A program made the position numbers and the translations under genes. The notes beneath the pieces were generated by a model that saw only the letters and a program-made list of their open reading frames with translations, was not told the origin of the DNA and did no database searches. 64,000 nt of DNA, from assembly GCA_934432595.1 (NCBI GenBank), contig CAKRYR010000007.1, forward strand, positions 45,895 through 109,894, given 5' to 3'. Below are positions 47,006 through 56,735 of this stretch, one piece after another (positions within the stretch are counted from its first letter, which is position 1; each line of letters begins with the position of its first letter). The DNA is from an uncultured Lachnospiraceae bacterium. GTDB taxonomy: Bacteria > Bacillota > Clostridia > Lachnospirales > Lachnospiraceae.

Positions 47006-48248
47006 CAGCCACATCTCCTTCAATCTGTAACTCAGATTTATCAATAGGTATATACTTCATTTTACTATCTCGTAAAATAACATATCCTTTTCCAATCAAC
47101 ATTTTATCATTCACATAATAGTCAATACTACTATTTATCATAGTCACATTTTCTCTATTTAATTCATTTTTATACCTATCAAATCTACTAGAAGCTATAC
47201 TTCTAAGTTCATCATCTGTATACCGTTCTTTAATACTTTTATATTCTCTATAGTCAGTTTCTACAATCTCAATAGGTAAATAATAATCTTTGCCTAGACT
47301 AACATTATAATTATTTACTATAACATCAAAATTGTCAATTTTTTTTATGGAATTTAATGTAAAATTATTTGTAAATAGTGAAATGTAATTCTTTTTCTTA
47401 AAAATAAAATCATAGGTCTTTCTTGTTTTATCTGCATAGATTCGTTTATTATAATTTCTATCTATCCTTTCATAATACTCCTTACTATATTCGATTACTA
47501 TATTAGCTTCACTAGCAATTGCATGTTTTCTAATAACTGTTTTAGAATCATCCTCAATATTCATAATACCCTTAACTAATACTTGCCCCCTAGTTACACT
47601 ATCTCCATTTCCAACTTGAGGTTCTCCATCCTTTACAATAATAGACTTAATTACCCCATCTACTGGGGCAACAATATGTCTAGGCCTAGTTTCATTTCCT
47701 TTTTTATCAAATTTTACATTTTCCTTTATTGAAATAATTAGTCTTGTACCTTTTATTTGCGCAGATACCCATCCGATATCAGTATATTTATTTCTTATTG
47801 CTTCCTCTATATCACTACATACAACATCTTTAACTAGCATTCCTTGCCTTATATGCCTCTTCTCTAGAAATTTCATTAATTCATAGTCTGTATAATAATT
47901 CTCACCATCTATTTCAATACTCCATATAAATAGTGAAAATATATATATTATAAATATTCCTAACATTAACCCAACTACAAAAGAACTTCTCTTTCTACAT
48001 TTTTCAAAGAAAAATGGCAGTCCAACTTTTTTATATATCCTTGGAACCGTATGAACTTTTCTAATTATTCTCTTAGTATTTTTATATTCTTCTATATTCA
48101 TACAGAAATCAAAATAATTATCATATTTTTCTAAGCCATATATATGAAGTTTATTATTAGAACACAGATTAATAAATCTTTCTTTATTATCACCCTCTAT
48201 TCTAGCGTAAACATATCCATTGCACCATCTTTTAAATCTATTATTCAA
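46992..48248 (-). CDS. yqfD: Sporulation protein YqfD
   Basis: Stage IV sporulation-associated membrane protein. The 418 residues show an N-terminal domain, one span at about 90-110 (VVGLMLGIFIIYIFSLF), and a long extracytoplasmic part with VSAQIKGTRLIISIKEN and HIVAPVDGVIKSIIVKDGE. The best frame starts with TTG at 48248, after AAAAGGAAATG. The downstream neighbours phoH and ybeY are the usual ones in clostridia. Expected in the mother cell. Confidence 0.9.
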   Translation of the reverse strand: MNNRFKRWCNGYVYARIEGDNKERFINLCSNNKLHIYGLEKYDNYFDFCMNIEEYKNTKRIIRKVHTVPRIYKKVGLPFFFEKCRKRSSFVVGLMLGIFIIYIFSLFIWSIEIDGENYYTDYELMKFLEKRHIRQGMLVKDVVCSDIEEAIRNKYTDIGWVSAQIKGTRLIISIKENVKFDKKGNETRPRHIVAPVDGVIKSIIVKDGEPQVGNGDSVTRGQVLVKGIMNIEDDSKTVIRKHAIASEANIVIEYSKEYYERIDRNYNKRIYADKTRKTYDFIFKKKNYISLFTNNFTLNSIKKIDNFDVIVNNYNVSLGKDYYLPIEIVETDYREYKSIKERYTDDELRSIASSRFDRYKNELNRENVTMINSSIDYYVNDKMLIGKGYVILRDSKMKYIPIDKSELQIEGDVADGNS

Positions 48249-48284
48249 ATCATTTCATTTCCTTTTGTATATATTCAATTATAT

Positions 48285-48563
48285 TTATTTCTTTGGATTA
48301 TTATGATTTTTTAATTCAAAACTAACACTATGTATTTTACCCGTAACTCTAAGTTCTACATCATACAGATATTCTATTCTAAGATTTTCACCACATATAC
48401 ACACATTATTTCTTTTTGTTTTTATCTTGATTAAATATGGCTCATATTCAAGAACTTTTATATAATTTTCTATTACTATACTTCTCTTTCCTACAAGTGT
48501 CATAACCTCTGCACCTGTAAGTACATCTTCTGATATATTTAATTTTCTTATTATATTATCCAT
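48285..48563 (-). CDS. yqfC: Sporulation protein YqfC
   Basis: Small YabP/YqfC family sporulation protein, 92 residues from the ATG at 48563, close to the usual length. It shows LNISEDVLTGAEVMTLVGKR, IENYIKVLEYEPYLIKIKT and ends in a beta-rich segment. The frame is open to 48698, and earlier ATGs at 48629 and 48623 lack ribosome sites. AGGGAAG precedes 48563. The basic stretch before it could still belong to the protein, so the start is uncertain. Directly upstream of yqfD. Confidence 0.8.
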   Translation of the reverse strand: MDNIIRKLNISEDVLTGAEVMTLVGKRSIVIENYIKVLEYEPYLIKIKTKRNNVCICGENLRIEYLYDVELRVTGKIHSVSFELKNHNNPKK

Positions 48564-48850
48564 AAATTCTTCCCTATTACTAGCTTTATTTTTCTTCACC
48601 TTATAAGTATCTTTTCCTTGCATTTTCATAAGGTTACGTCTATTTTTTTTATGATTACTCTTTAAAAATCTCACACCAAACCCCAACCAAGCACACACCT
48701 ATTTATTTTATTATATGTAACTATCCCCTAGATGTGTTTTTAGGGATTATACTAGCAATTTTTCTTTTGGTGGTCTGGGATGATTATTTTATTCTAGGGA
48801 CGATTTGAATAATTTTATCAGTGTAAAGCTTGTGCGGAGCCATTCTAAAG

Positions 48851-48872
48851 CCCTCACCAGGCTTCACTAGAA
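48851..48872 (-). repeat. Dispersed TTCTAGTGA repeat, copy 3 (inverted pair)
   Basis: On the minus strand it reads TTCTAGTGAAGCCTGGTGAG. On the plus strand 48792-48803 reads TTCTAGGGACGA, so the two ends face each other across an 81-base stretch. The region 48564-48935 otherwise holds only the rpsU terminator. Confidence 0.4.
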
Positions 48873-48894
48873 CCACAGCCCAAAAACACAAAGA

Positions 48895-48920
48895 ACGCTC
48901 GTTTTTTACAAAACGAGCGT
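48895..48920 (-). terminator. Terminator after rpsU
   Basis: The 11-base stem ACGCTCGTTTT (48895-48905) pairs with AAAACGAGCGT (48910-48920). On the minus strand it is followed by TCTTTGTGTTTTT. It stands 15 bases past the rpsU stop. Confidence 0.8.
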
Positions 48921-48935
48921 CTCTATTGTTTAAAA

Positions 48936-49109
48936 TTAATATTTACGTTTACGTGCAGCCTCAGATTTCTTCTTACGTCTTACACTTGGTTTTTCATAAT
49001 GCTCTCTCTTACGAATCTCTTGTTGGATTCCTGCTTTTGCACAGTTTCTTTTAAATCTGCGTAGAGCACTATCTAATGTTTCGTTTTCTTTTACTATAAC
49101 GTTTGACAT
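48936..49109 (-). CDS. rpsU: 30S ribosomal protein S21
   Basis: Small basic ribosomal protein, 57 residues. It begins MSNVIVKENETLDSALRRF, and continues KREHYEKPSVRRKKK, ending AARKRKY. This is the S21 pattern throughout. AGGTG lies seven bases before the ATG. It has its own terminator and stands upstream of yqfC, as in other clostridia. It is a short gene that is easily missed. Confidence 0.97.
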   Translation of the reverse strand: MSNVIVKENETLDSALRRFKRNCAKAGIQQEIRKREHYEKPSVRRKKKSEAARKRKY

Positions 49110-49247
49110 AGTCTCACACCTAACCTCCCTCCAGTTGTGTATTGTGCTTATACAACTGTTTGGGTTTTTATTGCACTATTAAGATTATATCATATTTTTA
49201 TTTTTCGTCAACCACTTTTATTCTTTTTTTATTTAAATTGTATAATT

Positions 49248-49649
49248 TTATCCTTCTCCATAATCAACTATTCTCCACTCATCATCCTTATTATCTCTTT
49301 GTAAAGTCCAACTCCAGCCATCAACCTTTGAATTTTTAGTTAAACCTGAATCTTTCTCAACATCACCTGTTTTTAAATCAGTATATAATACTATTTTATT
49401 CTTTTCTTTTAGAGCAGAACTAGCAAGATCTGTATTCTCATCATACCATATCTTAGTTAATTCACAATTAGTAAATTCCTTAAACTTCTCTTTAACAGCC
49501 TCTACTGCATCCTCTCTTTCTTGTTCTGAATACACATCAGATTTCCCTAAGTCTACTTTTGCATTATCTGTTTTACCCTCTTTTTGACAACCTACAAGTA
49601 AAAACATTAATACAGTAACTAAACTTAAAATAAAGATATTTTTTTTCAT
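49248..49649 (-). CDS. Small lipoprotein, DUF4829/NTF2-like
   Basis: A 133-residue lipoprotein. The signal peptide ends in the lipobox LLVGC, with Cys near residue 21. The rest has a helix (EREDAVEAVKEKFKEFTNC) and beta strands ending DEWRIVDYGEG, similar to NTF2-like DUF4829 domains. The role is unknown. It lies 15 bases downstream of the broken secreted gene and was probably co-transcribed with it. Confidence 0.7.
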   Translation of the reverse strand: MKKNIFILSLVTVLMFLLVGCQKEGKTDNAKVDLGKSDVYSEQEREDAVEAVKEKFKEFTNCELTKIWYDENTDLASSALKEKNKIVLYTDLKTGDVEKDSGLTKNSKVDGWSWTLQRDNKDDEWRIVDYGEG

Positions 49650-49664
49650 ATATATTTTCCTTTC

Positions 49665-49883
49665 TTAATTTATATTTACAACGTAACCTTTTTTAGCATA
49701 CCATTTATCAGTCATTTTTTTCTTTAATATACTCTTCTGTTTTATAACATCACCGAGTTTATTACTCTCTACATACTCTGTTTTTCCTATAACTTCTATA
49801 GACTTATCTTCAAGTACATCCTCTAATTCAACAACCTCTGCATTAGAATCATCTTCATCATCTGCATTTACACTAATCTCCTT
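49665..49883 (-). pseudogene. 5'-truncated secreted protein gene
   Basis: An open frame of about 70 codons has a natural stop and no start codon. It begins in what looks like the end of a signal peptide (ISVNA before DDEDD). It continues AEVVELEDVLEDKSIEVIG, then QKSILKKKMTDKWYAKKGY. Just upstream an in-frame stop and AAAAGGAG appear, so the signal peptide has been lost by deletion or a frameshift. The next ATG after that site gives only a 14-residue out-of-frame peptide. The gap 49884-50041 shows nothing else. Confidence 0.5.
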
Positions 49884-50041
49884 TTAATAATCAAACTATA
49901 CTACATTACCATTTTGTTGGATATCTAAGAATGCTGTAAAGATTTTCAGAAATGTCTCTCCCCTTTATTTTCTATCCAACCCATTGACGTCAACATATTT
50001 AGTCTATCATTACACAATTTTAATGTCAATATAATAAAATA

Positions 50042-50074
50042 ATAAAAAACCAAGGAGGGTGCGAAGCACCCTCC
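50042..50074 (-). terminator. Terminator after alaS
   Basis: GGAGGGTGC pairs with GCACCCTCC around GAA. The minus-strand T-run (TTGGTTTTTTATT) follows. The stop of alaS is about 20 bases upstream. Confidence 0.9.
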
Positions 50075-50094
50075 TCAAAGAGAAATCTCAAATC

Positions 50095-52734
50095 CTATAA
50101 CTGTTCACTAACAACCTCAACTGCTTTAGTTAAAGCGTCATCAATAGCTGCTACATTCTTTCCACCTGCTTGAGCCATATTAGGACGACCACCGCCACCA
50201 CCACCTACAACTGCCGCAGCTTGCTTAATAACATTACCAGCATGGAAGCCAGCCTTAACTGCTGCATCTGTACCAGTAACAATAAGATTAACTTTATCTT
50301 TTCCAATAGATGATGCAAGAATAACAATACCATCACCTAATTTTTCTTTCATCTGGTCACCTAAATTACGTAACTCATTCATATCGACATCACTAATTTT
50401 AGTAGCTAAAACCTTCATGCCATTAACATCAGTAACATTATCCATAATATCACCAACGGCATCTTTAGCTAACTTGTTCTTTAACTTCTGGTTTTCAGAA
50501 TTAAGAGCCTTTAACTCATCTTGAAGAGACATAATTCTCTTCTCAATCATTGCTGGTTCAGCCTTAAGAAGCTTAGCAATATTGTGAAGTTCCTTCTCTA
50601 ACTTATTATAATATTCAAATACTGCCTTACCTGTTATTGCTTCTATTCTTCTTACACCTGATGCAACACCTGTCTCTGATAAAATCTTAATAACTGATAT
50701 ATCAGATGTATTAGCTACATGAGTACCACCACATAACTCTGTACTAAAGTCACCCATCTTAACCACGCGAACTTTATCAGAATACTTCTCACCAAATAGT
50801 GCCATCGCACCTGACTTCTTAGCATCCTCAAGTGACATTTCCTTAGTATCAACAACTAATCCTGCTGCAATTTGCTCATTTACAAGATCTTCTACCTTCT
50901 TAATCTCATCAGCACTCATAGCAGAGAAATGAGTAAAGTCAAAACGAAGTCTATCCTTATCTACATATGAACCAGCTTGCTCAACATGACTTCCAAGTAC
51001 TGTTCTAAGTGCCTTTTGAAGTAAATGAGTTGCACTATGATTCTTACAAGTATCTGCTCTTCTTGCTGCATCAGCTTTTAAAGTAACTGTCTCTCCAACT
51101 TTAAATGACCCTGATTTTACATATCCTACATGACCAATCTTTGTTCCTTGAAGTTTAATTGTATCTTCAACAACAAATACATTATCTCCATTAACAATAA
51201 CACCTGTGTCAGCTAACTGTCCACCCATTGTAGCATAAAGACAAGTTTCGCTAACTAAGATAGTACCTTTTTGTCCTTCTTTAATAGTATCTGATAATTC
51301 ATTCTCTGCTACTATAACAGTGATATCTGAATTATTCTCTAACTTATCATATCCAACAAACTTTGACTCTACATTAGCATCTATAGATTGATAAATTGTT
51401 ACATCAGCACCCATATAGTTAGTTTCTTCTCTAGCTTCTTTACCAGCTATTCTTTGTTGTTCCATAGCCTTTGTAAATCCTTCTTCATCAACTGTAATTC
51501 CTTTTTCTTCAAGGATCTCAGTTGTTAAATCAAGTGGGAAGCCAAATGTATCATATAATCTAAATGCATCTTCTCCTGATAATTCCTTCTTACCTGATTT
51601 TTCTAACTCTTTAACAAGATTATCTAACTTGCTAAGTCCTTGTTCTATTGTTTTATTAAAATTATCTTCTTCTATAGCAATAAACTTAAGAATATAATCC
51701 TTCTTCTCTTCTAACTCTGGATAACCATCTTTTGATAATTCAATAACAGTACTTGCTAAAGTTGCTGCAAAACTTCCTTCTATTCCAAGTAAATGTCCAT
51801 GTCTTACTGCACGTCTAAGAAGTCTTCTAAGTACATATCCTCTTCCTTCATTAGATGGCATAATTCCATCAGATATCATAAATGTAACCGAACGAATATG
51901 ATCTGTTACTTTACGAATAGATATGTCTTTCTTATCATCTTCATGATATTTAACACCTGCAAGTTCACATACTTTATCACGAAGTGCCTTAATAGTATCT
52001 ACGTCAAATATGGAGTCAACATCTTGAACTACAGTTGCAAGTCTTTCAAGTCCCATACCTGTATCAATGTTCTTTTGTACAAGTTCAGTGTAATTACCTT
52101 TACCATCATTTTCAAATTGAGTAAACACGTTATTCCATACTTCTATGTATCTGTCACATTCACATCCTACAGTACAATCAGGACTTCCACATCCGTATTT
52201 TTCTCCTCTATCATAATAGATTTCTGAAGATGGTCCACAAGGTCCTGCACCATGCTCCCAGAAATTTTCCTCTTTACCAAATCTAAATATTCTCTCTGGA
52301 GCTATACCTATATCCTTATTCCATATATCAAAAGCTTCATCGTCCTCTTCATATACTGATGGATATAACCTATCTGGGTCTATTCCTACAACTTCAGTTA
52401 AGAATTCCCATGACCAGCTTATAGCTTCTTTCTTAAAATAATCTCCAAAGGAGAAATTACCTAACATCTCAAAGAATGTACCATGTCTAGCTGTTTTACC
52501 AACATTTTCAATATCCCCTGTTCTAATACACTTTTGACAAGTTGTTACTCTCTTACGAGGTGGCACTTCTTGTCCTGTAAAATATGGCTTAAGTGGTGCC
52601 ATTCCTGAGTTTATAAGTAACAAACTCTTATCATTTTGAGGTATTAATGAGAAACTATTTAGACGCAAATGTCCCTTGCTCTCAAAAAACTCCAAAAACA
52701 TTCTTCTTAATTCATTAACTCCATAATATTTCAC
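50095..52734 (-). CDS. alaS: Alanine--tRNA ligase
   Basis: Charges tRNA-Ala and edits mischarged serine or glycine. The 879 residues are the normal length. The class II catalytic core is at the N-terminus (MFLEFFESKGHLRLNSFSL, FEMLGNFSFGDYFK, SNEGRGYVLRRLLRRA). The editing domain has HSATHLLQKALR and CGGTH, and the C-Ala domain has GGGGGGRPNMAQAGG. No T-box leader is seen in the short gap upstream. Confidence 0.98.
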   Translation of the reverse strand: MKYYGVNELRRMFLEFFESKGHLRLNSFSLIPQNDKSLLLINSGMAPLKPYFTGQEVPPRKRVTTCQKCIRTGDIENVGKTARHGTFFEMLGNFSFGDYFKKEAISWSWEFLTEVVGIDPDRLYPSVYEEDDEAFDIWNKDIGIAPERIFRFGKEENFWEHGAGPCGPSSEIYYDRGEKYGCGSPDCTVGCECDRYIEVWNNVFTQFENDGKGNYTELVQKNIDTGMGLERLATVVQDVDSIFDVDTIKALRDKVCELAGVKYHEDDKKDISIRKVTDHIRSVTFMISDGIMPSNEGRGYVLRRLLRRAVRHGHLLGIEGSFAATLASTVIELSKDGYPELEEKKDYILKFIAIEEDNFNKTIEQGLSKLDNLVKELEKSGKKELSGEDAFRLYDTFGFPLDLTTEILEEKGITVDEEGFTKAMEQQRIAGKEAREETNYMGADVTIYQSIDANVESKFVGYDKLENNSDITVIVAENELSDTIKEGQKGTILVSETCLYATMGGQLADTGVIVNGDNVFVVEDTIKLQGTKIGHVGYVKSGSFKVGETVTLKADAARRADTCKNHSATHLLQKALRTVLGSHVEQAGSYVDKDRLRFDFTHFSAMSADEIKKVEDLVNEQIAAGLVVDTKEMSLEDAKKSGAMALFGEKYSDKVRVVKMGDFSTELCGGTHVANTSDISVIKILSETGVASGVRRIEAITGKAVFEYYNKLEKELHNIAKLLKAEPAMIEKRIMSLQDELKALNSENQKLKNKLAKDAVGDIMDNVTDVNGMKVLATKISDVDMNELRNLGDQMKEKLGDGIVILASSIGKDKVNLIVTGTDAAVKAGFHAGNVIKQAAAVVGGGGGGRPNMAQAGGKNVAAIDDALTKAVEVVSEQL

Positions 52735-52798
52735 TACTATTTCCTCCTAATTTATCTTCCATTGCCAAAATTTAATTTATTCTCTTAAAAATAATAAA

Positions 52799-52933
52799 TT
52801 ATTCTTCTATATTATTTTTAGCATTTTTTCTTTTTCTGAAGAATTTTCCTATTTGTATTCCACAAAACATAACAACCACCAATAGAACTAATTCAACTCC
52901 ATACTGAAACATTGCATGTAATAGTGCTGTCAT
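52799..52933 (-). CDS. 44-residue single-span membrane protein
   Basis: The frame MTALLHAMFQYGVELVLLVV continues through a hydrophobic span (about 12-32) to a basic tail FFRKRKNAK and ends NNIEE. A near-perfect GGAGGAATAAT precedes the ATG. It stands between the CobW-type gene and alaS. It resembles small membrane proteins found beside transporters or enzymes in related clostridia, but no family is certain. Confidence 0.6.
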   Translation of the reverse strand: MTALLHAMFQYGVELVLLVVVMFCGIQIGKFFRKRKNAKNNIEE

Positions 52934-53001
52934 ATTATTCCTCCATTCTAAAATACAGTAATTTTTTGAATTGCATTTATCAACTTTATAACCTTCAAAA
53001 T

Positions 53002-53946
53002 TTAGTTAAAATATACTATTGGCTCTTCTGGCTCACTTGCCTTTTCCACCTCGTCCACATATAAAACTGGGCCTTCTGACTGATAGCCAGGATGATACTC
53101 ACATTTAATCTTTGCTGTTACTGATACCCATTCTTTCTCAGATAGCTTATCTGCAAATTCATAATTACAAATGAATCCTACAAATGCCATATCATCAGCA
53201 CAACATGTCATAGCAAATCTACCAGGTACAAAACAAGTCTTAGGCATACCTGGTGGTTGATAAACCATACCTTTTATCTTAACTGTCTTACCATCATATT
53301 TACTAGGATTATCTGAAGCATCAATATAGAAGATTCCATAATCATCATCAACTATATCAATTACATCCGCATTTATATCATAAGGTAAATCGTCTTCTTC
53401 ATTATTATTCATAATGTTGCCATCTTTACCTTCATATACAATCTGAGCTCTTCTATTAACAACTTTAATACTTCTTCTTAATGCATTTTTCTTAGTATTC
53501 TCATCACATCTGTTAAATATAATCAAATCTGAATTAGCCATTTGATTAGCCATAAGTGAACGCATATTATTCATATATACTTCAAAAGTTTCTGCATTAA
53601 CTGTAGTAATAATCTGTGCTGTAATCCATCCTTTTGGAACAGCCAAATCAAATATCAAATCAAAATTCCATGTTCCGTTATATTCTATCATAACTCTCTG
53701 TGGGCGATATTTTGCTTGACATTTTCTTAAGAATTCCTCTGTAAGTTCCTCTTTATCCTCTATTGTAACAAGAGAAACCTTATTATCCTTAAGAACTCTC
53801 ATATCATATTCAACTTCACCTTCTTCACAGCATATAAGTAACGTTCTCTCACCTGCTGAGAATTCTGGATCAGCTATAGTTTCTTTTATAAAAGAAGTCT
53901 TACCACTTTCCAAAAAACCTGTAATTAAATAAACTGGTATATCCAT
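53002..53946 (-). CDS. CobW-type GTPase fused to DUF1980-like domain
   Basis: A 314-residue protein. The P-loop LITGFLESGKTSF (8-20) and the CobW-like core cover residues 1 to about 170. The C-terminal part has YDGKTVKIKGMVYQPPG and FAMTCCADDMAFVGF, matching the C-terminal domain of DUF1980/YcgQ proteins. DUF1980 and CobW proteins are often neighbours in zinc-regulated loci, and here they form one chain. The CxCC metal motif of typical CobW is missing. Its partner is the His-rich gene upstream. A metal-handling role is inferred. Confidence 0.75.
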   Translation of the reverse strand: MDIPVYLITGFLESGKTSFIKETIADPEFSAGERTLLICCEEGEVEYDMRVLKDNKVSLVTIEDKEELTEEFLRKCQAKYRPQRVMIEYNGTWNFDLIFDLAVPKGWITAQIITTVNAETFEVYMNNMRSLMANQMANSDLIIFNRCDENTKKNALRRSIKVVNRRAQIVYEGKDGNIMNNNEEDDLPYDINADVIDIVDDDYGIFYIDASDNPSKYDGKTVKIKGMVYQPPGMPKTCFVPGRFAMTCCADDMAFVGFICNYEFADKLSEKEWVSVTAKIKCEYHPGYQSEGPVLYVDEVEKASEPEEPIVYFN

Positions 53947-54024
53947 CTATATTTCTAACCTTCTTTCGTTCTAAACTACCATCCTCGTGGAATATTTATA
54001 TTCTAACATGAATTTTTTCTCATA

Positions 54025-55107
54025 TTAAACAGTAAATAGTTTAGCTAAACCTTCTTCATCAAGATTAGTTCCAATTACACATAATCTACCTGTATAATCT
54101 GCTGCACCTTTTCTAACTTCATATTCACCTGGAACTAAATCAAAATGTAACCACTCACCAGTAGTTGAATTAACAATTCCCTTAGCTCTAAGAATTACTC
54201 CATAAGGTGAATCTTCAGATGAAAGCTTATCTAAATCAGCTTTTAATTCTTCTTCTGTAAACTTATGAGCTGTTTGTTCACCCCAACTTGTAAATACTTC
54301 ATCTGCATGATGATGTCCATGATCATGTCCACAACAACATTCTCCATCATGATGATGATGTTCATGTTCATGGTCGTGATCGTGATGACAGCATTCCTCA
54401 TCGTGATGATGCTCGTGGTCGTGATCGTGGTCATGGTCATGATGACAACACTCTCCATCATGATGGTGGTGATGGTGTTCATGTTCTTCCATAATTTCTA
54501 ATTCTAATGAAGCACTATTTTCCATAGCTTCAAGAATCTTCTTACCATCTATATCATCCCAAGGCGTTGTAATAAGTATTGCCTTATCATTGTGTTCCTT
54601 TAATAAATGAACACATTCATTTAACTTATCTTCAGTCATATCTTGACTTCTACTTATAATAATAGTCTTTGCATACTCAACTTGATTATTAAAGAATTCA
54701 CCAAAATTCTTCATATACATCTTAGTCTTTTTACCATCTACAACAGCAGTATATGAATTAAGAACAACATCCTTACCTTCTGCTACTCCTTTAACTGCCT
54801 TAATAACATCTGATAATTTACCAACACCAGATGGTTCTATAATTATTCTATCTGGATGGAACTTATCTAGTACTTCTTGTAAAGCTGTACCAAAATCACC
54901 AACTAAAGAACAACATATACATCCTGAATTCATCTCATTAATTTCTACACCTGAATCCTTTAAAAATCCACCATCAATTCCTATTTCTCCAAATTCATTT
55001 TCAATAAGAACTAGCTTTTCTCCTTTATAAGCCTCTTCAATTAATTTCTTTATTAAAGTAGTTTTTCCTGCTCCCAAAAAACCTGATATAATTTCTATCT
55101 TTGTCAT
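54025..55107 (-). CDS. CobW/Zng1-type metal GTPase with His-rich loop
   Basis: A 360-residue G3E GTPase thought to deliver metal, probably zinc, to target proteins. The P-loop is SGFLGAGKTT (8-17), the metal site SGCICCSL (61-68), and EPSGVGKL also lies in the core. Residues 209-267 hold about 30 His and 7 Cys in three imperfect repeats. The C-terminal CobW_C domain is present (LRAKGIVNSTTGEWLHFD). AGGAGG precedes the ATG. It stands 78 bases before the CobW-DUF1980 gene, so the two were probably expressed together. Confidence 0.88.
   Translation of the reverse strand: MTKIEIISGFLGAGKTTLIKKLIEEAYKGEKLVLIENEFGEIGIDGGFLKDSGVEINEMNSGCICCSLVGDFGTALQEVLDKFHPDRIIIEPSGVGKLSDVIKAVKGVAEGKDVVLNSYTAVVDGKKTKMYMKNFGEFFNNQVEYAKTIIISRSQDMTEDKLNECVHLLKEHNDKAILITTPWDDIDGKKILEAMENSASLELEIMEEHEHHHHHHDGECCHHDHDHDHDHEHHHDEECCHHDHDHEHEHHHHDGECCCGHDHGHHHADEVFTSWGEQTAHKFTEEELKADLDKLSSEDSPYGVILRAKGIVNSTTGEWLHFDLVPGEYEVRKGAADYTGRLCVIGTNLDEEGLAKLFTV
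54307..54483 (-). repeat. Three-fold His/Cys repeat inside the CobW gene
   Basis: The coding DNA carries CATCATGATG-type units repeated three times. They encode blocks of the form HH-D-G/E-E-CC-HH-DHDH. Each block ends in CC (CCC in the last). It is a coding repeat and not CRISPR. Confidence 0.8.
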
Positions 55108-55214
55108 ACCGACAACCTCCTAACCTTTCAAAAAACTTTTATCTTTAATGCTTTAAAATATTTATAAATATCTATACTTTTATTTCTTTATCTAATACTT
55201 TATATCTATAATAC

Positions 55215-56642
55215 TTAATACTTACTTCCAACAACCTGTACTTTAAGCATATTAGTTGTACCTGATATTCCTAACGGTACACCTGCTGTAATAACAACTA
55301 AATCATTATTATTAACCAAACCTGAAACTTGTGCACTATGAACTGCATTTTCAAATAAATCAAATGTTTCTTGTTCCTCTTCTATTAGCAGTGGAACAAC
55401 TCCCCAAGACATATTCAACTGTCTGCACACATTTGGATAAGTTGTACACCCAACAATAGGGCATGATGGTCTATATTTTGAAATCATCCTTGCAGTCTTA
55501 CCTGATTTTGTAACTGTAACAATTGCCGATGCATTTATATCCAAAGCTGTTGTACACGTTGCATGAGAAATAGCATCAGTTACATCTGGATTAGACTTTC
55601 TATCTCTCATAAAAAATCTCTTACGATAATCAATATCTTCCTCAGTACGTTCTGCTATTCTAACCATGGTCTTAAGTGCTTCAACAGGATATTTACCTGC
55701 TGCCGTCTCACCAGATAACATTATTGCACTAGTTCCATCATATATAGCATTAGCAACATCTGTAGTCTCTGCTCTTGTTGGCCTTGGATGAATCATCATT
55801 GAATCAAGCATCTGTGTTGCTGTAATAACTTGCTTACCTGTCTCATATACTTTTTTAATTATTAATTTTTGCATAACAGGAACATCTTCATTAGGAATCT
55901 CAACACCCATATCGCCACGAGCAACCATAATTCCATCAGATACCTGAATTATCTCATCTATATGTTCTACTCCTTGAAGATTCTCTATCTTCGCTATAAT
56001 ATTAATTGAATAACAATTATTTTCTTCTAAAATACGTCTAATTTGCAATATATCGCCTGCAGTTCTAACAAAAGAAGCTGCAATAAAATCAAAATCATTC
56101 TCTATACCGAAAATAATGTCCTTTTCATCTTGTTCACTAACATATGGCATAGACAAATCAACACCAGGTACATTTATTCCCTTACTATTAGAAAGTGGAC
56201 CTCCATTTATTACCTTACATACTATATCTGTATCTGTTGTACTAATTACTTCCATATTAATTAGTCCATCGTCAATTAATATCGTATTTCCTCGGTTAAC
56301 ATCTTTTGGCAACCCTTCGTATGTTATACTAACTTTAGAGCTATCTCCTTCTATATCTTCCGTAGTAAGAGTAAATTTCTGTCCTTCTTTTAATTCAATT
56401 CTATCTTCTTTAAATGTTCTAACTCTTACCTCTGGTCCTCTTGTATCTAACATAGCTGCAATAGGTTGATTTGTCTCATTTCTTAACCTACGTAGCACTT
56501 CTAATCTCTTTAAATGTTGTTCATGGTTCTGATGCGAAAAGTTAAATCTAGCCACATTCATTCCATTATCTATAAGTTGTCTAAGTACATTCTCATCATC
56601 TGTAGATGGTCCAAGTGTACATATAATCTTTGTTTTTCTCAA
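55215..56642 (-). CDS. pyk: Pyruvate kinase
   Basis: Last glycolytic step, phosphoenolpyruvate plus ADP to pyruvate and ATP. The 475 residues show KIICTLGPSTDDE at the start, LDTRGPEVR, IIAKIENLQGVEHIDEI, MVARGDMGVEIP, and the TATQMLDSMM substrate site. The C-terminal PEP-utiliser extension of Bacillus enzymes is absent. The start is a TTG nine bases after AAGGA. A single gene, upstream of the CobW pair. Confidence 0.96.
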   Translation of the reverse strand: MRKTKIICTLGPSTDDENVLRQLIDNGMNVARFNFSHQNHEQHLKRLEVLRRLRNETNQPIAAMLDTRGPEVRVRTFKEDRIELKEGQKFTLTTEDIEGDSSKVSITYEGLPKDVNRGNTILIDDGLINMEVISTTDTDIVCKVINGGPLSNSKGINVPGVDLSMPYVSEQDEKDIIFGIENDFDFIAASFVRTAGDILQIRRILEENNCYSINIIAKIENLQGVEHIDEIIQVSDGIMVARGDMGVEIPNEDVPVMQKLIIKKVYETGKQVITATQMLDSMMIHPRPTRAETTDVANAIYDGTSAIMLSGETAAGKYPVEALKTMVRIAERTEEDIDYRKRFFMRDRKSNPDVTDAISHATCTTALDINASAIVTVTKSGKTARMISKYRPSCPIVGCTTYPNVCRQLNMSWGVVPLLIEEEQETFDLFENAVHSAQVSGLVNNNDLVVITAGVPLGISGTTNMLKVQVVGSKY

Positions 56643-56735
56643 ATCATCGCATCCTTTCAGTCTACATTATAATGTCCCTAATCCCCCATTTTTTAATTGT
56701 ACTTTATTATCTACTTTAATTCAAGTATTTATTTA

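Noticed and set aside
54307..54483. Repeats that could suggest a CRISPR array
   Set aside because: The repeats are short, in frame and encode His/Cys blocks. There are no unique spacers of fixed length.
54265..54501. Met-rich open frame on the plus strand
   Set aside because: It is the mirror of the His-rich coding repeats on the minus strand, with no ribosome site or domain.
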